64,000 nucleotides of DNA from NCBI GenBank assembly GCA_003105035.1, contig PQAL01000005.1:124001-188000 (forward strand). Direction: 5' to 3'. The notes under the pieces are model-generated. The model did no database searches and had not been told where the DNA came from. It saw only the letters and a list, made by a program, of their open reading frames with translations. Below, piece after piece: positions 51,782 through 61,550 of the stretch; within the stretch, counting starts at the first letter, position 1, and each line of letters begins with the position of its first letter. This stretch comes from Anaerolineales bacterium (lineage in GTDB: Bacteria > Chloroflexota > Anaerolineae > Anaerolineales > UBA4823). The translations under genes were made by a program, and so were the position numbers.

Positions 51782-54619
51782 TTACTTCGCTGTGATCGGC
51801 AAGAAAAATTCGCTACCAGTAAATTTCACACGGGTAACAACTGGCGTACCATACGCAACTACACCTTCGTCACAGCTCACTGAATAATCATCATTACTGA
51901 TCGATCGACCACCGGTCACTGTAACTTGGAAGGTCACTTTTGCGCTTTCACCCGTGTCTAGAACCGGAAGTATCCATTTGACCGCACCATCTACGGGCTG
52001 CCAGCCTGAGCTGGCACTCCCTTCAACGTACTCTGTATTCGCGGGTATGCTGTCGTTAATTTCCAACAAGGTTGCCATCTGCCCAAGGTTAGTCACTTGG
52101 ATCTGGTATAGCAGGTTAGCACCCACCGCAACCGGGTCTGGCGTGGCGATCTTAGAGATTCGCAGCACCGGTTCATCAGTGATGTAGGCCACCGCTGTCA
52201 CTACCTTATCTTGTAGGAGTGATTCATGGGTGATGGTTGCCGTATTGGTCAGCACGCCTTCGAAGAAATCATCCACCTTCACCGTAAAGGTGATGAGCTG
52301 CTCGTCCCCGTGCGCTACATCGCCCGTCCATACCAGGCTGACGATATCACTTTCCAGTGTCCCCGCGCTTGCCACGGCATTCCGCTGGTAAGTGGCATGC
52401 TCCCAGGGGAAGATATCGGTAACTTTGACATCATTCAGGTCATACGGCCCTGAGTTGACAACGTGCACAGTGTAGGTGAGCACCGTGCCGCTTCCAGGCA
52501 GAGCCCACTCTGGGGTAACCGTCTTGAACGAGTCAACCAACCCAACTTCGTGCACAGTGGTCGTGACTGGCTCACCGATGTTGGTCATTGTCCCGGTTAT
52601 ATTCGTCTCGTACCAGCTGGCCTGGTAATAATCGTTGACGATCAGCGTCCCACTCACCAGGTCTGGGTCAACATCCACAGCGTAAGAAAGGTCGATTGAC
52701 TCTCCCGTGTGTAAGCCCTCCTCCAACACCCATTCTACGACGGTATTGTCACCTATGATCTCAGAGGTTCCGCCATTACTGATGCTCTTCTCGATCAAAG
52801 TAACGCTAGGTGGAACGGTATCGGTGATTATGGGTGGCGGAGTCAGCTCTGTCGTGTAAGCACTGTTCCACACCTGGATAGTATAGGTCATTGTTTGCCC
52901 AGGACCAATCTCGGCCGGAGCTGATTTCGTTGGAATCAGGTTGGAAAAATGGGTGATGTTACCGACCGCTGTGCCGGTGACCGGCTCGGTGACGTAATCA
53001 CCCAAGGTATCGGTAACCACCACTGTAGCGGTGTAAGCGTTTCCTTGCTCACCCACAATGGTGCTTTGCGGGATGGGCGTGGTAATGGTGATCATATCAC
53101 CAACCATCAGGTCTCCCATCCAAACGTAACTCCGGCAGTGCTCATAAAGTGTGCAGGTTGGGCCTTTCTCAATAGTACCCACTGGAGGTGTCACCGATAA
53201 ATCACTAACTTTATTGATACTGATATTCCCAAATGTCAGCAAGGCGGTTGCATCAAAGGCATTTCCAGGGCCCAGGTTTTCGATTGTCAAGGTTGGTGTG
53301 ACAATTTTGTCGCCACCTCCCGCTCCTTTGGCAAGTGGATACACGCTCGCCATGGCTTCAAAGGTCGGCCCAACGATCAGGCTGTTCACCGGGATGCCTT
53401 CTGCGCACACACCTTCTGCACTGCACACCTGATAATCACTGTTCAAGAGCGGCAGGTCTGCAATATCTCCAATAGACACGGTGAAGCTCACCTGGGCCGA
53501 TTGGCGTGTATCCAGGCGTGCTATCGTCCAGCTGATGACGCCATCCTCATACTCTCCACCTCGTTGGTACTCCACGCCTGGTGGCAGTGTAAGCGTATCC
53601 GTGATTACCAGGTCAGTGGCTAAGGACCCCAGGTTGAGCACCGTCAGGGTATAGGTCATCTCACGGTTGGAACCGGGTGGATCAGGGTCCACACTCTTGG
53701 AAAGGATAAAGATTGGATCGATCACCGTGGTTGAAAAAGGTTCTCCGTAATTAATGTCTGGATCATCCCCATTCATCCAGGTCACATTATAGTAATTGTT
53801 CCCGATTACTGTTCCGCTTGAAACAGAGCTTCCTGTGATGTTCACACTGAAAGTGAACGTTGATGTCTCCTTATATTCCAGGTCAACACTGCGATTCCAA
53901 AGGACCACATCTCCATCGAGAGTGCCATCCCGCCCTGCCTCAAGAAATTCCGTGTAATCTGGGACCAGGTCTGTCACTACGATCGGGACAGGCACTTCAC
54001 CTGTATCCTGCCCAACATTGGTGACAGTCAACTCATAAATCAACGGTTTATTCTTTCCCGGCAAGGCTGGCGTGGCGGTCTTGCTGATCTCAAAAACGGG
54101 ATGGTCAGTAACGTTCGTTTGCGCCATGATGCTAATGGGCTCGGCGATCATCGGGTCACTGATCACAGCGGTATTGGAGATCATTCCATCAAACCCATCG
54201 GTAACAACCACACTGAAGGTGATCATGACCGAATCATCGAAGCCCACCACACCGTGCTCCCACAGGATCATCCCATCCGTATATACGGGTGTGATTGGCG
54301 AATCGGTATCGATATAACCCGTGAAAGTTGTGCTGTATGGGATGGCATCCTCCAAGGTCACATCCGTGGCAGAATAGGCACCTGTGTTGAGGATGGTCAG
54401 GCTGTAAGTCAGCACAGCCCCATCCGGCCAGGCAACCTCAGGCCTTACCACTTTAGACGAAAGGCTAAGCTTGGGGTAGCCCACAGGTGGTGGGATTGCC
54501 CCAGCCGCCATGACCTTCTCTGAGGATTTGCGAGCAAAAACGACCACAGTCGCCACCATAAGGATACCGATGACAATAACGGTGATCAATTGGATAGCTT
54601 TCTTGAATCTTGTTCTCAT
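51782..54619 (-). CDS. Large secreted DUF11-repeat surface protein
   Basis: This 945-residue protein has an N-terminal signal/anchor helix (about 8-29) and a chain of about seven DUF11-type repeats of 110-130 residues. Each carries a core like LTYTVHVVNSGPYDLNDVKVTDIFP, preceded by a K-T-V/A-T-P start. It ends in FFLPITAK, the Chloroflexota-type F/Y-L-P motif. Such proteins are extracellular and structural; the repeats resemble Ig-like domains. It has AAGGAG before the ATG and a terminator at 51733-51765. No catalytic domain is seen. Confidence 0.88.
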   Translation of the reverse strand: MRTRFKKAIQLITVIVIGILMVATVVVFARKSSEKVMAAGAIPPPVGYPKLSLSSKVVRPEVAWPDGAVLTYSLTILNTGAYSATDVTLEDAIPYSTTFTGYIDTDSPITPVYTDGMILWEHGVVGFDDSVMITFSVVVTDGFDGMISNTAVISDPMIAEPISIMAQTNVTDHPVFEISKTATPALPGKNKPLIYELTVTNVGQDTGEVPVPIVVTDLVPDYTEFLEAGRDGTLDGDVVLWNRSVDLEYKETSTFTFSVNITGSSVSSGTVIGNNYYNVTWMNGDDPDINYGEPFSTTVIDPIFILSKSVDPDPPGSNREMTYTLTVLNLGSLATDLVITDTLTLPPGVEYQRGGEYEDGVISWTIARLDTRQSAQVSFTVSIGDIADLPLLNSDYQVCSAEGVCAEGIPVNSLIVGPTFEAMASVYPLAKGAGGGDKIVTPTLTIENLGPGNAFDATALLTFGNISINKVSDLSVTPPVGTIEKGPTCTLYEHCRSYVWMGDLMVGDMITITTPIPQSTIVGEQGNAYTATVVVTDTLGDYVTEPVTGTAVGNITHFSNLIPTKSAPAEIGPGQTMTYTIQVWNSAYTTELTPPPIITDTVPPSVTLIEKSISNGGTSEIIGDNTVVEWVLEEGLHTGESIDLSYAVDVDPDLVSGTLIVNDYYQASWYETNITGTMTNIGEPVTTTVHEVGLVDSFKTVTPEWALPGSGTVLTYTVHVVNSGPYDLNDVKVTDIFPWEHATYQRNAVASAGTLESDIVSLVWTGDVAHGDEQLITFTVKVDDFFEGVLTNTATITHESLLQDKVVTAVAYITDEPVLRISKIATPDPVAVGANLLYQIQVTNLGQMATLLEINDSIPANTEYVEGSASSGWQPVDGAVKWILPVLDTGESAKVTFQVTVTGGRSISNDDYSVSCDEGVVAYGTPVVTRVKFTGSEFFLPITAK

Positions 54620-55022
54620 CTCTATCTCCTTTGCCTAACGCCAACGCTGCCAAAATGTTCAAGGATAATACAATCATGCGTGGTGGCAAAACACAAAAGA
54701 CTCCACCTCCCGATGAACACCCCTCCTGTTGCAACTTTCAATCCAACTGTGACCTTTTCTGTAATTTTTCTCTTAGGATTGGTAGAATCTCTTGTGCAAC
54801 AAAAACATTAATTAATTTATTACCCAATTGCAATCAAATCTGGCATTATCATATATCAAATCAATTTACAGCGTAAGATATATTGATATCATTCATCTTT
54901 TTGTATCATTTTTTGCATATTCTATAGGATTTATTCGCCCTCCGAAGTAAACGGGCCATATTATTGCAACTACAAGAGAATATATTAGCTATATCAAATC
55001 TCGCCCTTACACAGTTACTTTT
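54620..55022. other. AT-rich divergent spacer between two surface-protein genes
   Basis: About 400 bases, AT-rich from 54770 to 55000, with no gene. It must hold the promoters of both flanking genes, but no pair of hexamers stands out. Confidence 0.45.
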
Positions 55023-57173
55023 ATGCCCTTAATCAACCGCCTGCCAGCCAAATATCTGACCCGACAACGCCTCCCGCGAATCGCTATGATCTTGTTGTTC
55101 ACTGTATTCCTGTTTCCATCTATACAGGCTCCCAAAGCTCAGGCGCTTGAAGTGGTTGTTGAGGATCCAGAGCTTCATCCAACCTATACTACCTGCCCGC
55201 AGACTCACTGGTATCCTTTTGCTAACAGCCGCGGCCATACTGCCTACCTGACGTTAAACACAAACAACCGTGATCACTCCACGAATTCAGCTGAGTGGCA
55301 CCCGGTCATCCCACAGCCAGGTTATTACCGGGTGGAAGCTTATATTGCTTTTCATGCCCCGATCAAATGGTGCAATACTGCCCAATGGCCTATCGCTCAC
55401 GATACTACCGAAGCAAGGTATACCATCCATCATTTTTACGGTGAATCCCAGCGCAGCGTAAGCCAGTATCCTATCGCAGACCAGTGGCTTGACCTGGGGG
55501 AGTATTTTTTCTTCCCAGGCAGCAATGGTCATGTAAGCCTGACAGATTTTAATGGCGAGGCAGAGTACACCACTTCAATCTCTTTCAGTGCCATGCGCTT
55601 CACCTTCACCCGCCCCTCCCGCCCAACGGTATACCTGCCCATAGTTCATTCCGCCGATCCTGGCGGCGCGCCGCCCCCCGATGCAGGGGTCATCCAGGGG
55701 CAAGGGTTTGATACCTGTGGTCTCCCCTCCTTATCCAAAATGCAAACCTGGTGGAACGCCAGTCCATACAGCTTCTTTGGGTTGTACTTAGGCGGGATCC
55801 ACTTTCCATCCTTCTGCTCAAAAGCAGACGCAGCCTGGGTGTCATCAGCGCATACCCAGGGTTGGAGTTTCATCCCAACCTGGGTGGGACCTCAAGCGCC
55901 TTGTTCAGGCTATAAACATGTAATGAATGCAGATCCGGCTATCGCATATCAGGAAGGCCGCCATGAAGCGGATGCTGCCTCAGCTGCCGCAGCAGCAGTA
56001 GGCCTTACCAATTATGGTTTAGGTGGCACGGTGATTTATTATGATATGGAAACCTTCGGTGGTGCCAGTCTGGCGTGTCGCCAGGCGGCAGCAGCCTTTA
56101 TGAATGGCTGGACTGAACGCCTGGGCGAGCTGGGCAACCTGGCCGGTGGCTACGGGGCACGCAACTCGTATGTAGCAGATTGGGCGTCCATCGAGCATAT
56201 CCCCGGGAATGTTTGGGCAGCTTCCTGGTACGCCGACGGATATGACCCTTATGCTTCTGTCAACGGCATCACCTGGCTGGTAGGTTTATGGACCAACCAC
56301 CAGCGTATTCGCCAGTATGCTGGAGACGTCAGCAATACGTGGGGAGGGGTATCCCTGGCAATCGATATCAATGTTGCCGATGGTATGATCGCTATGCCGG
56401 CTGTTAAATCCCTGGCCAATCCGGGTGAGATTGCCTCGCAGAATATCAAGGACACAGGCTGGCTATCAGCTGAACAAGGTTGGTTGGTCGTAAACGACCA
56501 CCTGTATATTACGAATAATCGTGGCGCCGATTGGGAAGATATCACCCCCGCAGCTGTCCAACTGGCATCACTCTTACCCTCCGGTGAAGCCTGGTCGCTT
56601 TCGACAGCCAGTGAAGCTGTATATAAGCTCTACCATTCTGCTGATTGGGGCAAGACCTGGCATAACCTCGACCTCCCTCTTCAACAAGGCGACTGGCAGG
56701 CTCTGCAGCTTCAATTCAATTCATCATCTAATGGATGGATCGTGTTTACAAAAGTGACCAGTCAGATTTTTAGCGACGGCATCCTGATGAAAACCACTGA
56801 TGGAGGGCTCACCTGGCAGTCGTTTGCCTTGCCAGCAGGTGAAAAGGTGACCTTCAATACTCCCAACGACGGTTGGCTTCAGGATGAACGCAATGGCTTG
56901 CTCTACAATACAGTGGATGGGGGTGTCAGCTGGAACAGTGAAGTTCCTTCGGTAATCCACTCTCGGCCAACGACTTATCCCTCAGGGGCGATGACTTCAG
57001 GTTGGCGGGACGACGAGCTCGGTTGGTCAGTCACCTCTGTTGGCTCCTGCGCAGGAACAAAAATCACCTCAGGCTTTACTTGCCAGCTGGACAATTCGCT
57101 TTGGCAAACACTGGATGGTGGCCAGAACTGGATAAAAGTGCCTATTCCCACTGGAAGTTCGCTTTACCGTTAA
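55023..57173 (+). CDS. Secreted multidomain protein: golvesin-like, DUF1906 glycoside-hydrolase-like and BNR/YCF48-like domains
   Basis: This 716-residue protein has a signal peptide (about 18-41), a golvesin/CBM-like domain (about 43-200), a linker TVYLPIVHSAD, then a DUF1906-type TIM-barrel (about 225-470) starting GVIQGQGFDTCGLPS and containing VIYYDMETFGG. The C-terminus (about 480-716) has WxxxxGxxxL-type blades (HSADWGKTWHNL, TTDGGLTWQSF, TVDGGVSWNSE) like BNR/YCF48 propellers. DUF1906 domains resemble lysozyme-like glycoside hydrolases, so a cell-wall role is plausible. No ribosome site is obvious at the ATG. Confidence 0.82.
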   Translation: MPLINRLPAKYLTRQRLPRIAMILLFTVFLFPSIQAPKAQALEVVVEDPELHPTYTTCPQTHWYPFANSRGHTAYLTLNTNNRDHSTNSAEWHPVIPQPGYYRVEAYIAFHAPIKWCNTAQWPIAHDTTEARYTIHHFYGESQRSVSQYPIADQWLDLGEYFFFPGSNGHVSLTDFNGEAEYTTSISFSAMRFTFTRPSRPTVYLPIVHSADPGGAPPPDAGVIQGQGFDTCGLPSLSKMQTWWNASPYSFFGLYLGGIHFPSFCSKADAAWVSSAHTQGWSFIPTWVGPQAPCSGYKHVMNADPAIAYQEGRHEADAASAAAAAVGLTNYGLGGTVIYYDMETFGGASLACRQAAAAFMNGWTERLGELGNLAGGYGARNSYVADWASIEHIPGNVWAASWYADGYDPYASVNGITWLVGLWTNHQRIRQYAGDVSNTWGGVSLAIDINVADGMIAMPAVKSLANPGEIASQNIKDTGWLSAEQGWLVVNDHLYITNNRGADWEDITPAAVQLASLLPSGEAWSLSTASEAVYKLYHSADWGKTWHNLDLPLQQGDWQALQLQFNSSSNGWIVFTKVTSQIFSDGILMKTTDGGLTWQSFALPAGEKVTFNTPNDGWLQDERNGLLYNTVDGGVSWNSEVPSVIHSRPTTYPSGAMTSGWRDDELGWSVTSVGSCAGTKITSGFTCQLDNSLWQTLDGGQNWIKVPIPTGSSLYR

Positions 57174-57239
57174 TCATCCTCCAAAACCAAGTCATTTAGT
57201 GGTATAAGCACTGATATCCCTCGCATTGGAATGTGTTTT

Positions 57240-58568
57240 ATGACCTTGCGTTCCTACATTCAAAGTCTGGAAGATTCTGGTGAGTTGCAAAATCTCAGCA
57301 GCCCGGTTTCTAAAACCTATGAAATGGCTGGTGTCCTAAAGCAGCTGGAGCCATGCCCGGTACGATTTGAAAAAGTCAAAGAAAGTACTTTTCGGGTGAT
57401 GGGCAACCTGCTGTGCACAAAAGCTGCGCTTGCCCGCTATCTGGGTATCGATGTAAAGGAAATCATCCCCACTCTGGCAGATGCAATTGGGCATCACTCC
57501 CCGTGTCCGGTAGTAAATGAGGCTCCCTGCCAGGAGGTGGTGACCGATCAACCAGACCTTGATCTCTTGCCGATCTTACGCCACTGCGCAATGGATGGCG
57601 GTAACTATATCAGCTCAGGTGTGTTCATTGCCCGGCACCCGCGTTATGGTCAGAATCTTGACTTCCACCGCTGCATGCAGATCTCCAAGACCCAGATGGC
57701 TATCCGCGTGGTCCGCGGTCGTCATTTTCACCAATATTTGGAGGAAACGGGAGCACTGGATGTAGCTGTCTGTGTTGGTGTCTCACCCGAGTTGCTGATA
57801 GCAGCTGCGACGTCGGTTGAGTTGGGAGTGGATGAGTTGGAAATCGCCAATGCATTATCTTCTCGATGCTTACATGAACCACTCAACCTTGTGCATGCCA
57901 AATCGATCGACCTGCTCGTCCCTACTGAAGTCGAATTCGTTCTAGAAGGCACAGTATATAACGACCGCCGGCACACCGAGGGGCCATTCGTTGACCTTAC
58001 CGAGACCTACGATATCGTCCGTGACGAGCCGATCTTTGAGGTCAAAACGATTACCCACCGTAAAGACGCCTTTTGGCATGCCCTGCTACCTGGTGCTCTT
58101 GAGCATAAACTGCTGATGGGCATGCCACGCGAGCCAACCATTTTCAAAAAAGTGAATGAAGTGGTCAAGTGCCTGGATGTGAACGTCAACCCAGGGGGTT
58201 GTTCCTGGCTGCATGCCATCATCCAGATCGACAAGCATGCTGAAGATGATGGCAAAAAGGCTATTCAGGCAGCTTTTGCAGGTCATCGCTCGTGTAAGCA
58301 TGTGTTTGTGGTCGATAAGGATATCGACATCTACAACCCGCAGGAAGTGGAATGGGCCTTTGCCACTCGCTTCCAGGGTGACACCGACCTGATCATCCTA
58401 CCCAGAGAACCAGGCTCAAGTCTGGATCCATCCAGTGAAGTCACCCCGGTTGGTAAACACCTCACCACCAAGCTTGGCTTTGATCTCACTAAACCACTCA
58501 CCACCCAGGGTAAAGATTTCGAGAAAGCACTCTTCCCCGTGGTTGATATGGCAAAATATCTCAAGTAA
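57240..58568 (+). CDS. UbiD-family decarboxylase, archaeal anhydromevalonate-phosphate-decarboxylase-like
   Basis: This prenylated-FMN-dependent decarboxylase is 442 residues from the ATG at 57240, which begins the usual MTLRSYI start; another ATG is three codons earlier. The cofactor region is DGGNYISSGVFIARHP (about 119-134). The carboxylate pair of the active site reads TEGPFVDLTETYDIVRDEP: Glu247 and, in place of the second Glu of most UbiD enzymes, Asp252. That sequence, together with LLMGMPREP and KHVFVVDKDIDIYNPQEVEW (split here for length), is typical of the archaeal UbiD group that contains anhydromevalonate phosphate decarboxylase. The next two genes encode AcnX subunits, which make that enzyme's substrate. 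Confidence 0.88.
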   Translation: MTLRSYIQSLEDSGELQNLSSPVSKTYEMAGVLKQLEPCPVRFEKVKESTFRVMGNLLCTKAALARYLGIDVKEIIPTLADAIGHHSPCPVVNEAPCQEVVTDQPDLDLLPILRHCAMDGGNYISSGVFIARHPRYGQNLDFHRCMQISKTQMAIRVVRGRHFHQYLEETGALDVAVCVGVSPELLIAAATSVELGVDELEIANALSSRCLHEPLNLVHAKSIDLLVPTEVEFVLEGTVYNDRRHTEGPFVDLTETYDIVRDEPIFEVKTITHRKDAFWHALLPGALEHKLLMGMPREPTIFKKVNEVVKCLDVNVNPGGCSWLHAIIQIDKHAEDDGKKAIQAAFAGHRSCKHVFVVDKDIDIYNPQEVEWAFATRFQGDTDLIILPREPGSSLDPSSEVTPVGKHLTTKLGFDLTKPLTTQGKDFEKALFPVVDMAKYLK

Positions 58569-58625
58569 TCTTCGGCATACGATGAATGGTGGGTGTGAGG
58601 AATTGATCTCCTCAAAAAGGGAAAT

Positions 58626-59819
58626 ATGCAGCTAACGCTTGAAGAAACGCAGATGCTCGACGGCAAGCATGGCAAGGCAGTGCAAAAAGCCATGCAAATT
58701 CTGGTGGCGCTCGGGAACATATACGGCGCGGAGCGCATGATCCCCATCACCTCAGTGCAGGTAGCTGGGGTAAGCTACGACAACCTGGGTGAGGCTGGCT
58801 TGCAGTTCCTTTCAGGGTTGGCGGATGGTGGTGGTAAAGCCCGCATCCCGACCACCCTCAACCCGGCAGGCATGGACATTGAGAATTGGCCTGCCCTTGG
58901 GATTCCAGCTGAATTTGCCGAACGACAGTTGCGTGTAATTGAGGCCTTTTCTCGAATGGAGATAGCAACTACCTGTACTTGCACGCCCTATCTCATCGGT
59001 AACCTGCCCTGCCTCGGAGATCATCTGGCCTGGTCTGAATCCTCAGCCGTTTGCTATGCCAACTCCGTGCTCGGGGCTCGCACCAACCGGGAAGGCGGTC
59101 CATCTGCCCTGGCGGCAGCCCTTACCGGCCGCACACCCGAGTACGGGCTGCACCTCGATATTAACCGTCAGCCTGAACTTTGCTTTGAGGTGGATGCCCA
59201 ATTACGGGAGAATAGTGATTTTGGGGCATTGGGTAAAGTCATCGGCGACAAAATCCAGGCACTGCGGCAGGTGCCGTTTATCAAGGGTGTGCCATCTGCC
59301 ACCCTCGAAAACCTAAAATCCTTCTGTGCCAGCCTGGCCACTTATGGAGGTTCAGCCATCTTCCATATAGCAGGCATCACGCCTGAAGCAGGCCTGTACA
59401 AGCCTTCCCAAAACACCCTCAGGATTATCCAAACTGACCTGGATAATGCCAGGGATATGCTCAATGATGCCGATCAGCAGGATGTTGACTTCATCAGCCT
59501 GGGCTGCCCACATCTTAGTCTGGGCGAGGTCGCCCGCATTGCTCAGCTCCTCGACGGTCGGCTGGTGAGAAAGGAATTCTGGATCACCACCGCCCGCCCG
59601 ATTAAACAACAGGCGGATCAGCTAGGTTATACAAATATTATTGAAGCAACTGGAGCCAGGTTTGCCACCGATACCTGTTGTGTGGTCGCTCCCATCCGTG
59701 AGCGCTTCAAGGTAATGGCCACTGACAGTGCCAAAGCCTGCTACTATGCTTCTGCTAAGAACAGGTTCAAAACAGTGTTCTTACCCTTTGATGAAGTAGT
59801 CAGGTTGGCACTGAAATGA
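58626..59819 (+). CDS. AcnX large (catalytic) subunit, phosphomevalonate dehydratase-like
   Basis: This 397-residue aconitase-X catalytic subunit (DUF521) has Fe-S-region cysteines in CTCTPY (117-122), GCPHLS (293-298) and DTCCVV (349-354). It starts with the family pattern LTLEETQMLDGKHG. Two-subunit AcnX proteins of archaea dehydrate 5-phosphomevalonate; other bacterial AcnX proteins dehydrate cis-3-hydroxyproline. The preceding UbiD gene favours the first. The stop overlaps the small-subunit start by 4 bases. Confidence 0.9.
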   Translation: MQLTLEETQMLDGKHGKAVQKAMQILVALGNIYGAERMIPITSVQVAGVSYDNLGEAGLQFLSGLADGGGKARIPTTLNPAGMDIENWPALGIPAEFAERQLRVIEAFSRMEIATTCTCTPYLIGNLPCLGDHLAWSESSAVCYANSVLGARTNREGGPSALAAALTGRTPEYGLHLDINRQPELCFEVDAQLRENSDFGALGKVIGDKIQALRQVPFIKGVPSATLENLKSFCASLATYGGSAIFHIAGITPEAGLYKPSQNTLRIIQTDLDNARDMLNDADQQDVDFISLGCPHLSLGEVARIAQLLDGRLVRKEFWITTARPIKQQADQLGYTNIIEATGARFATDTCCVVAPIRERFKVMATDSAKACYYASAKNRFKTVFLPFDEVVRLALK

Positions 59820-60241
59820 GCTATCATGGCCGTAGTATTTATAATGGCAAAGCAAGAGGCCGTCTCTTGGTCTCCTCCCAGGCTATCTCGTTCTTCGGCG
59901 GTGTTGACCCTGAGACTGGGGTGGTGGTTGAGCGCGGCCATGACCTGGAAGGGCAATGCATCTCCGGTAGGGTTTTGGTTTTCCCCACTGGTAAGGGATC
60001 TACAGTTGGCTCTTATACCTTATACCGACTGAAACATAATGGCCATGCCCCGATCGCCATCTTGAACGCGGAATGCGAAACCATCACAGCAGTAGGCTGC
60101 ATTATTGCTGAAATTGCCTGCGTTGACCAGCTATCGATCCATGAGCTCAAGACCGGCTGGATGGTTTCTATTGATGAAGGCTTGATCGTAATTGAACAAG
60201 AATCAGGGTACTCTCTGGAGGAGCAAGCTCATGAAGAATAG
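59816..60241 (+). CDS. AcnX small (swivel) subunit, DUF126
   Basis: This 141-residue swivel domain completes AcnX. Family hallmarks are FFGGVDPETGVVVERGHDLEG (residues 26-46, split by position) and PTGKGSTVGSY (about 59-69), which helps bind the substrate phosphate or carboxylate. ATGA overlap with the large subunit shows strict coupling. Confidence 0.92.
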   Translation: MSYHGRSIYNGKARGRLLVSSQAISFFGGVDPETGVVVERGHDLEGQCISGRVLVFPTGKGSTVGSYTLYRLKHNGHAPIAILNAECETITAVGCIIAEIACVDQLSIHELKTGWMVSIDEGLIVIEQESGYSLEEQAHEE

Positions 60242-61406
60242 ATCCTTATTAATGATCCCAGGCCCAGTGGAATTTGAACCTGCTGTCTTGGCGGCTATGG
60301 GCGAGCCTACCACAAGTCATCTGGCTGTTGATTTTATCGAAGCGTTCAGCCAGGTACTGCAAGACTTGCGCCGCGTATTCGAAAGCCCGTCTGGGCAACC
60401 ATTACTATTAGCTGGCTCAGGCACTCTAGCCATGGACTGTGCCGGCGCTAACCTGATCGAGCCAGGGGATAAGGCACTGGTTGTGGACACAGGTTATTTC
60501 TCTGAGCGCTTTGCCCTTATCCTGCAGCGTTATGGGGCTCAGGTGCAGCGAGTCACTGCTCCTCCTGGAAGCCGCCCAAGCCTCGAGCAAGTCAAATCCA
60601 CCCTTGATGCCGATGCCTACAAGCTGCTGACCATCACGCATGTAGATACCTCCACCGCGGTGATTACCGAAGTAGAGCAGTTGGCCAGGCTGGGGAAGCA
60701 GTACGGCTGCCTGGTCGTCGTTGATGGTGTGTGCTCAGTGGCTGGTGAAGTGCTGATGATGGACAAATGGGGTGTGGACCTGGCTCTGACTGCTTCGCAA
60801 AAGGCACTCGGCGTTCCGCCCGGCCTGGCAATATTGATGATTGGCACACAGGCCCTGGAGAGATTCCAAAAACGCTCAACCCCCGTGTTGAATTACTATG
60901 CCGATTGGGCCAATTGGCTACCCATCATGCAAGCCTATGAAGCCCGTAAGCCCAGTTATTTTGGCACTCCGCCCGTAAATCTGATAGTTGCCATGCAGGT
61001 CAGCTTGAAGCAAATTTTAGCTGAGGGGATGTCCAGGCGATCCACCCGGCATATCGCCATCAGCCATGCCTGTAAGGCTGGCATCCAGGCACTTGGCTTG
61101 ACTCAGGTGCCTCTCCAACCGGAATTTGCCGCCCATACCCTCACTGCTCCACGCTACCCGATCGGAGTTAATGGACAGGAATTCCTGGCCAAGGTGCTGG
61201 CGGCTGGGGTCACTCTTGCCGGTGGACTGCTGCCGAGCATCCGCAGTGAGTATTTCCGCATCGGGCATATGGGTGCGGTCACACTAGGCGATGTGTTAGC
61301 CACCATCAGCGCTATTGAAACCGCTCTGGAGGGTTCAGGTTATAAGTTCACCCCCGGCATAGGGATCGAAGCTGCCCGAAGTTCAGGGAAGATACTCTCC
61401 AGCTGA
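60231..61406 (+). CDS. Class V aminotransferase (alanine/serine-glyoxylate type)
   Basis: This 391-residue fold-type I PLP enzyme has the lysine at 191 in TASQKALGVPPG, the PLP-phosphate loop GSGTLAMD (62-69), the ring-stacking region DTGYFSERF (86-94) and Asp165 in VVVDGVCS. These are shared with alanine-glyoxylate, serine-glyoxylate and serine-pyruvate aminotransferases. The ATG at 60231 follows GGAGGAG and overlaps the AcnX small-subunit stop by 11 bases. No aminotransferase is needed in the known anhydromevalonate route, so its presence is unexplained. Confidence 0.88.
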   Translation: MKNRSLLMIPGPVEFEPAVLAAMGEPTTSHLAVDFIEAFSQVLQDLRRVFESPSGQPLLLAGSGTLAMDCAGANLIEPGDKALVVDTGYFSERFALILQRYGAQVQRVTAPPGSRPSLEQVKSTLDADAYKLLTITHVDTSTAVITEVEQLARLGKQYGCLVVVDGVCSVAGEVLMMDKWGVDLALTASQKALGVPPGLAILMIGTQALERFQKRSTPVLNYYADWANWLPIMQAYEARKPSYFGTPPVNLIVAMQVSLKQILAEGMSRRSTRHIAISHACKAGIQALGLTQVPLQPEFAAHTLTAPRYPIGVNGQEFLAKVLAAGVTLAGGLLPSIRSEYFRIGHMGAVTLGDVLATISAIETALEGSGYKFTPGIGIEAARSSGKILSS

Positions 61407-61550
61407 TTTAGTTAGCTAGCCTGTCTACCACTAAATTTGAGTTTATTTTTCTCGCCAACCGGCTGCGGGACATTTGACTGCTCAACTGCACCTCGCGAAG
61501 TAACCTGCATCTTCTCGGGTTATATGAATTTTAACCAATCACTCATTGGG

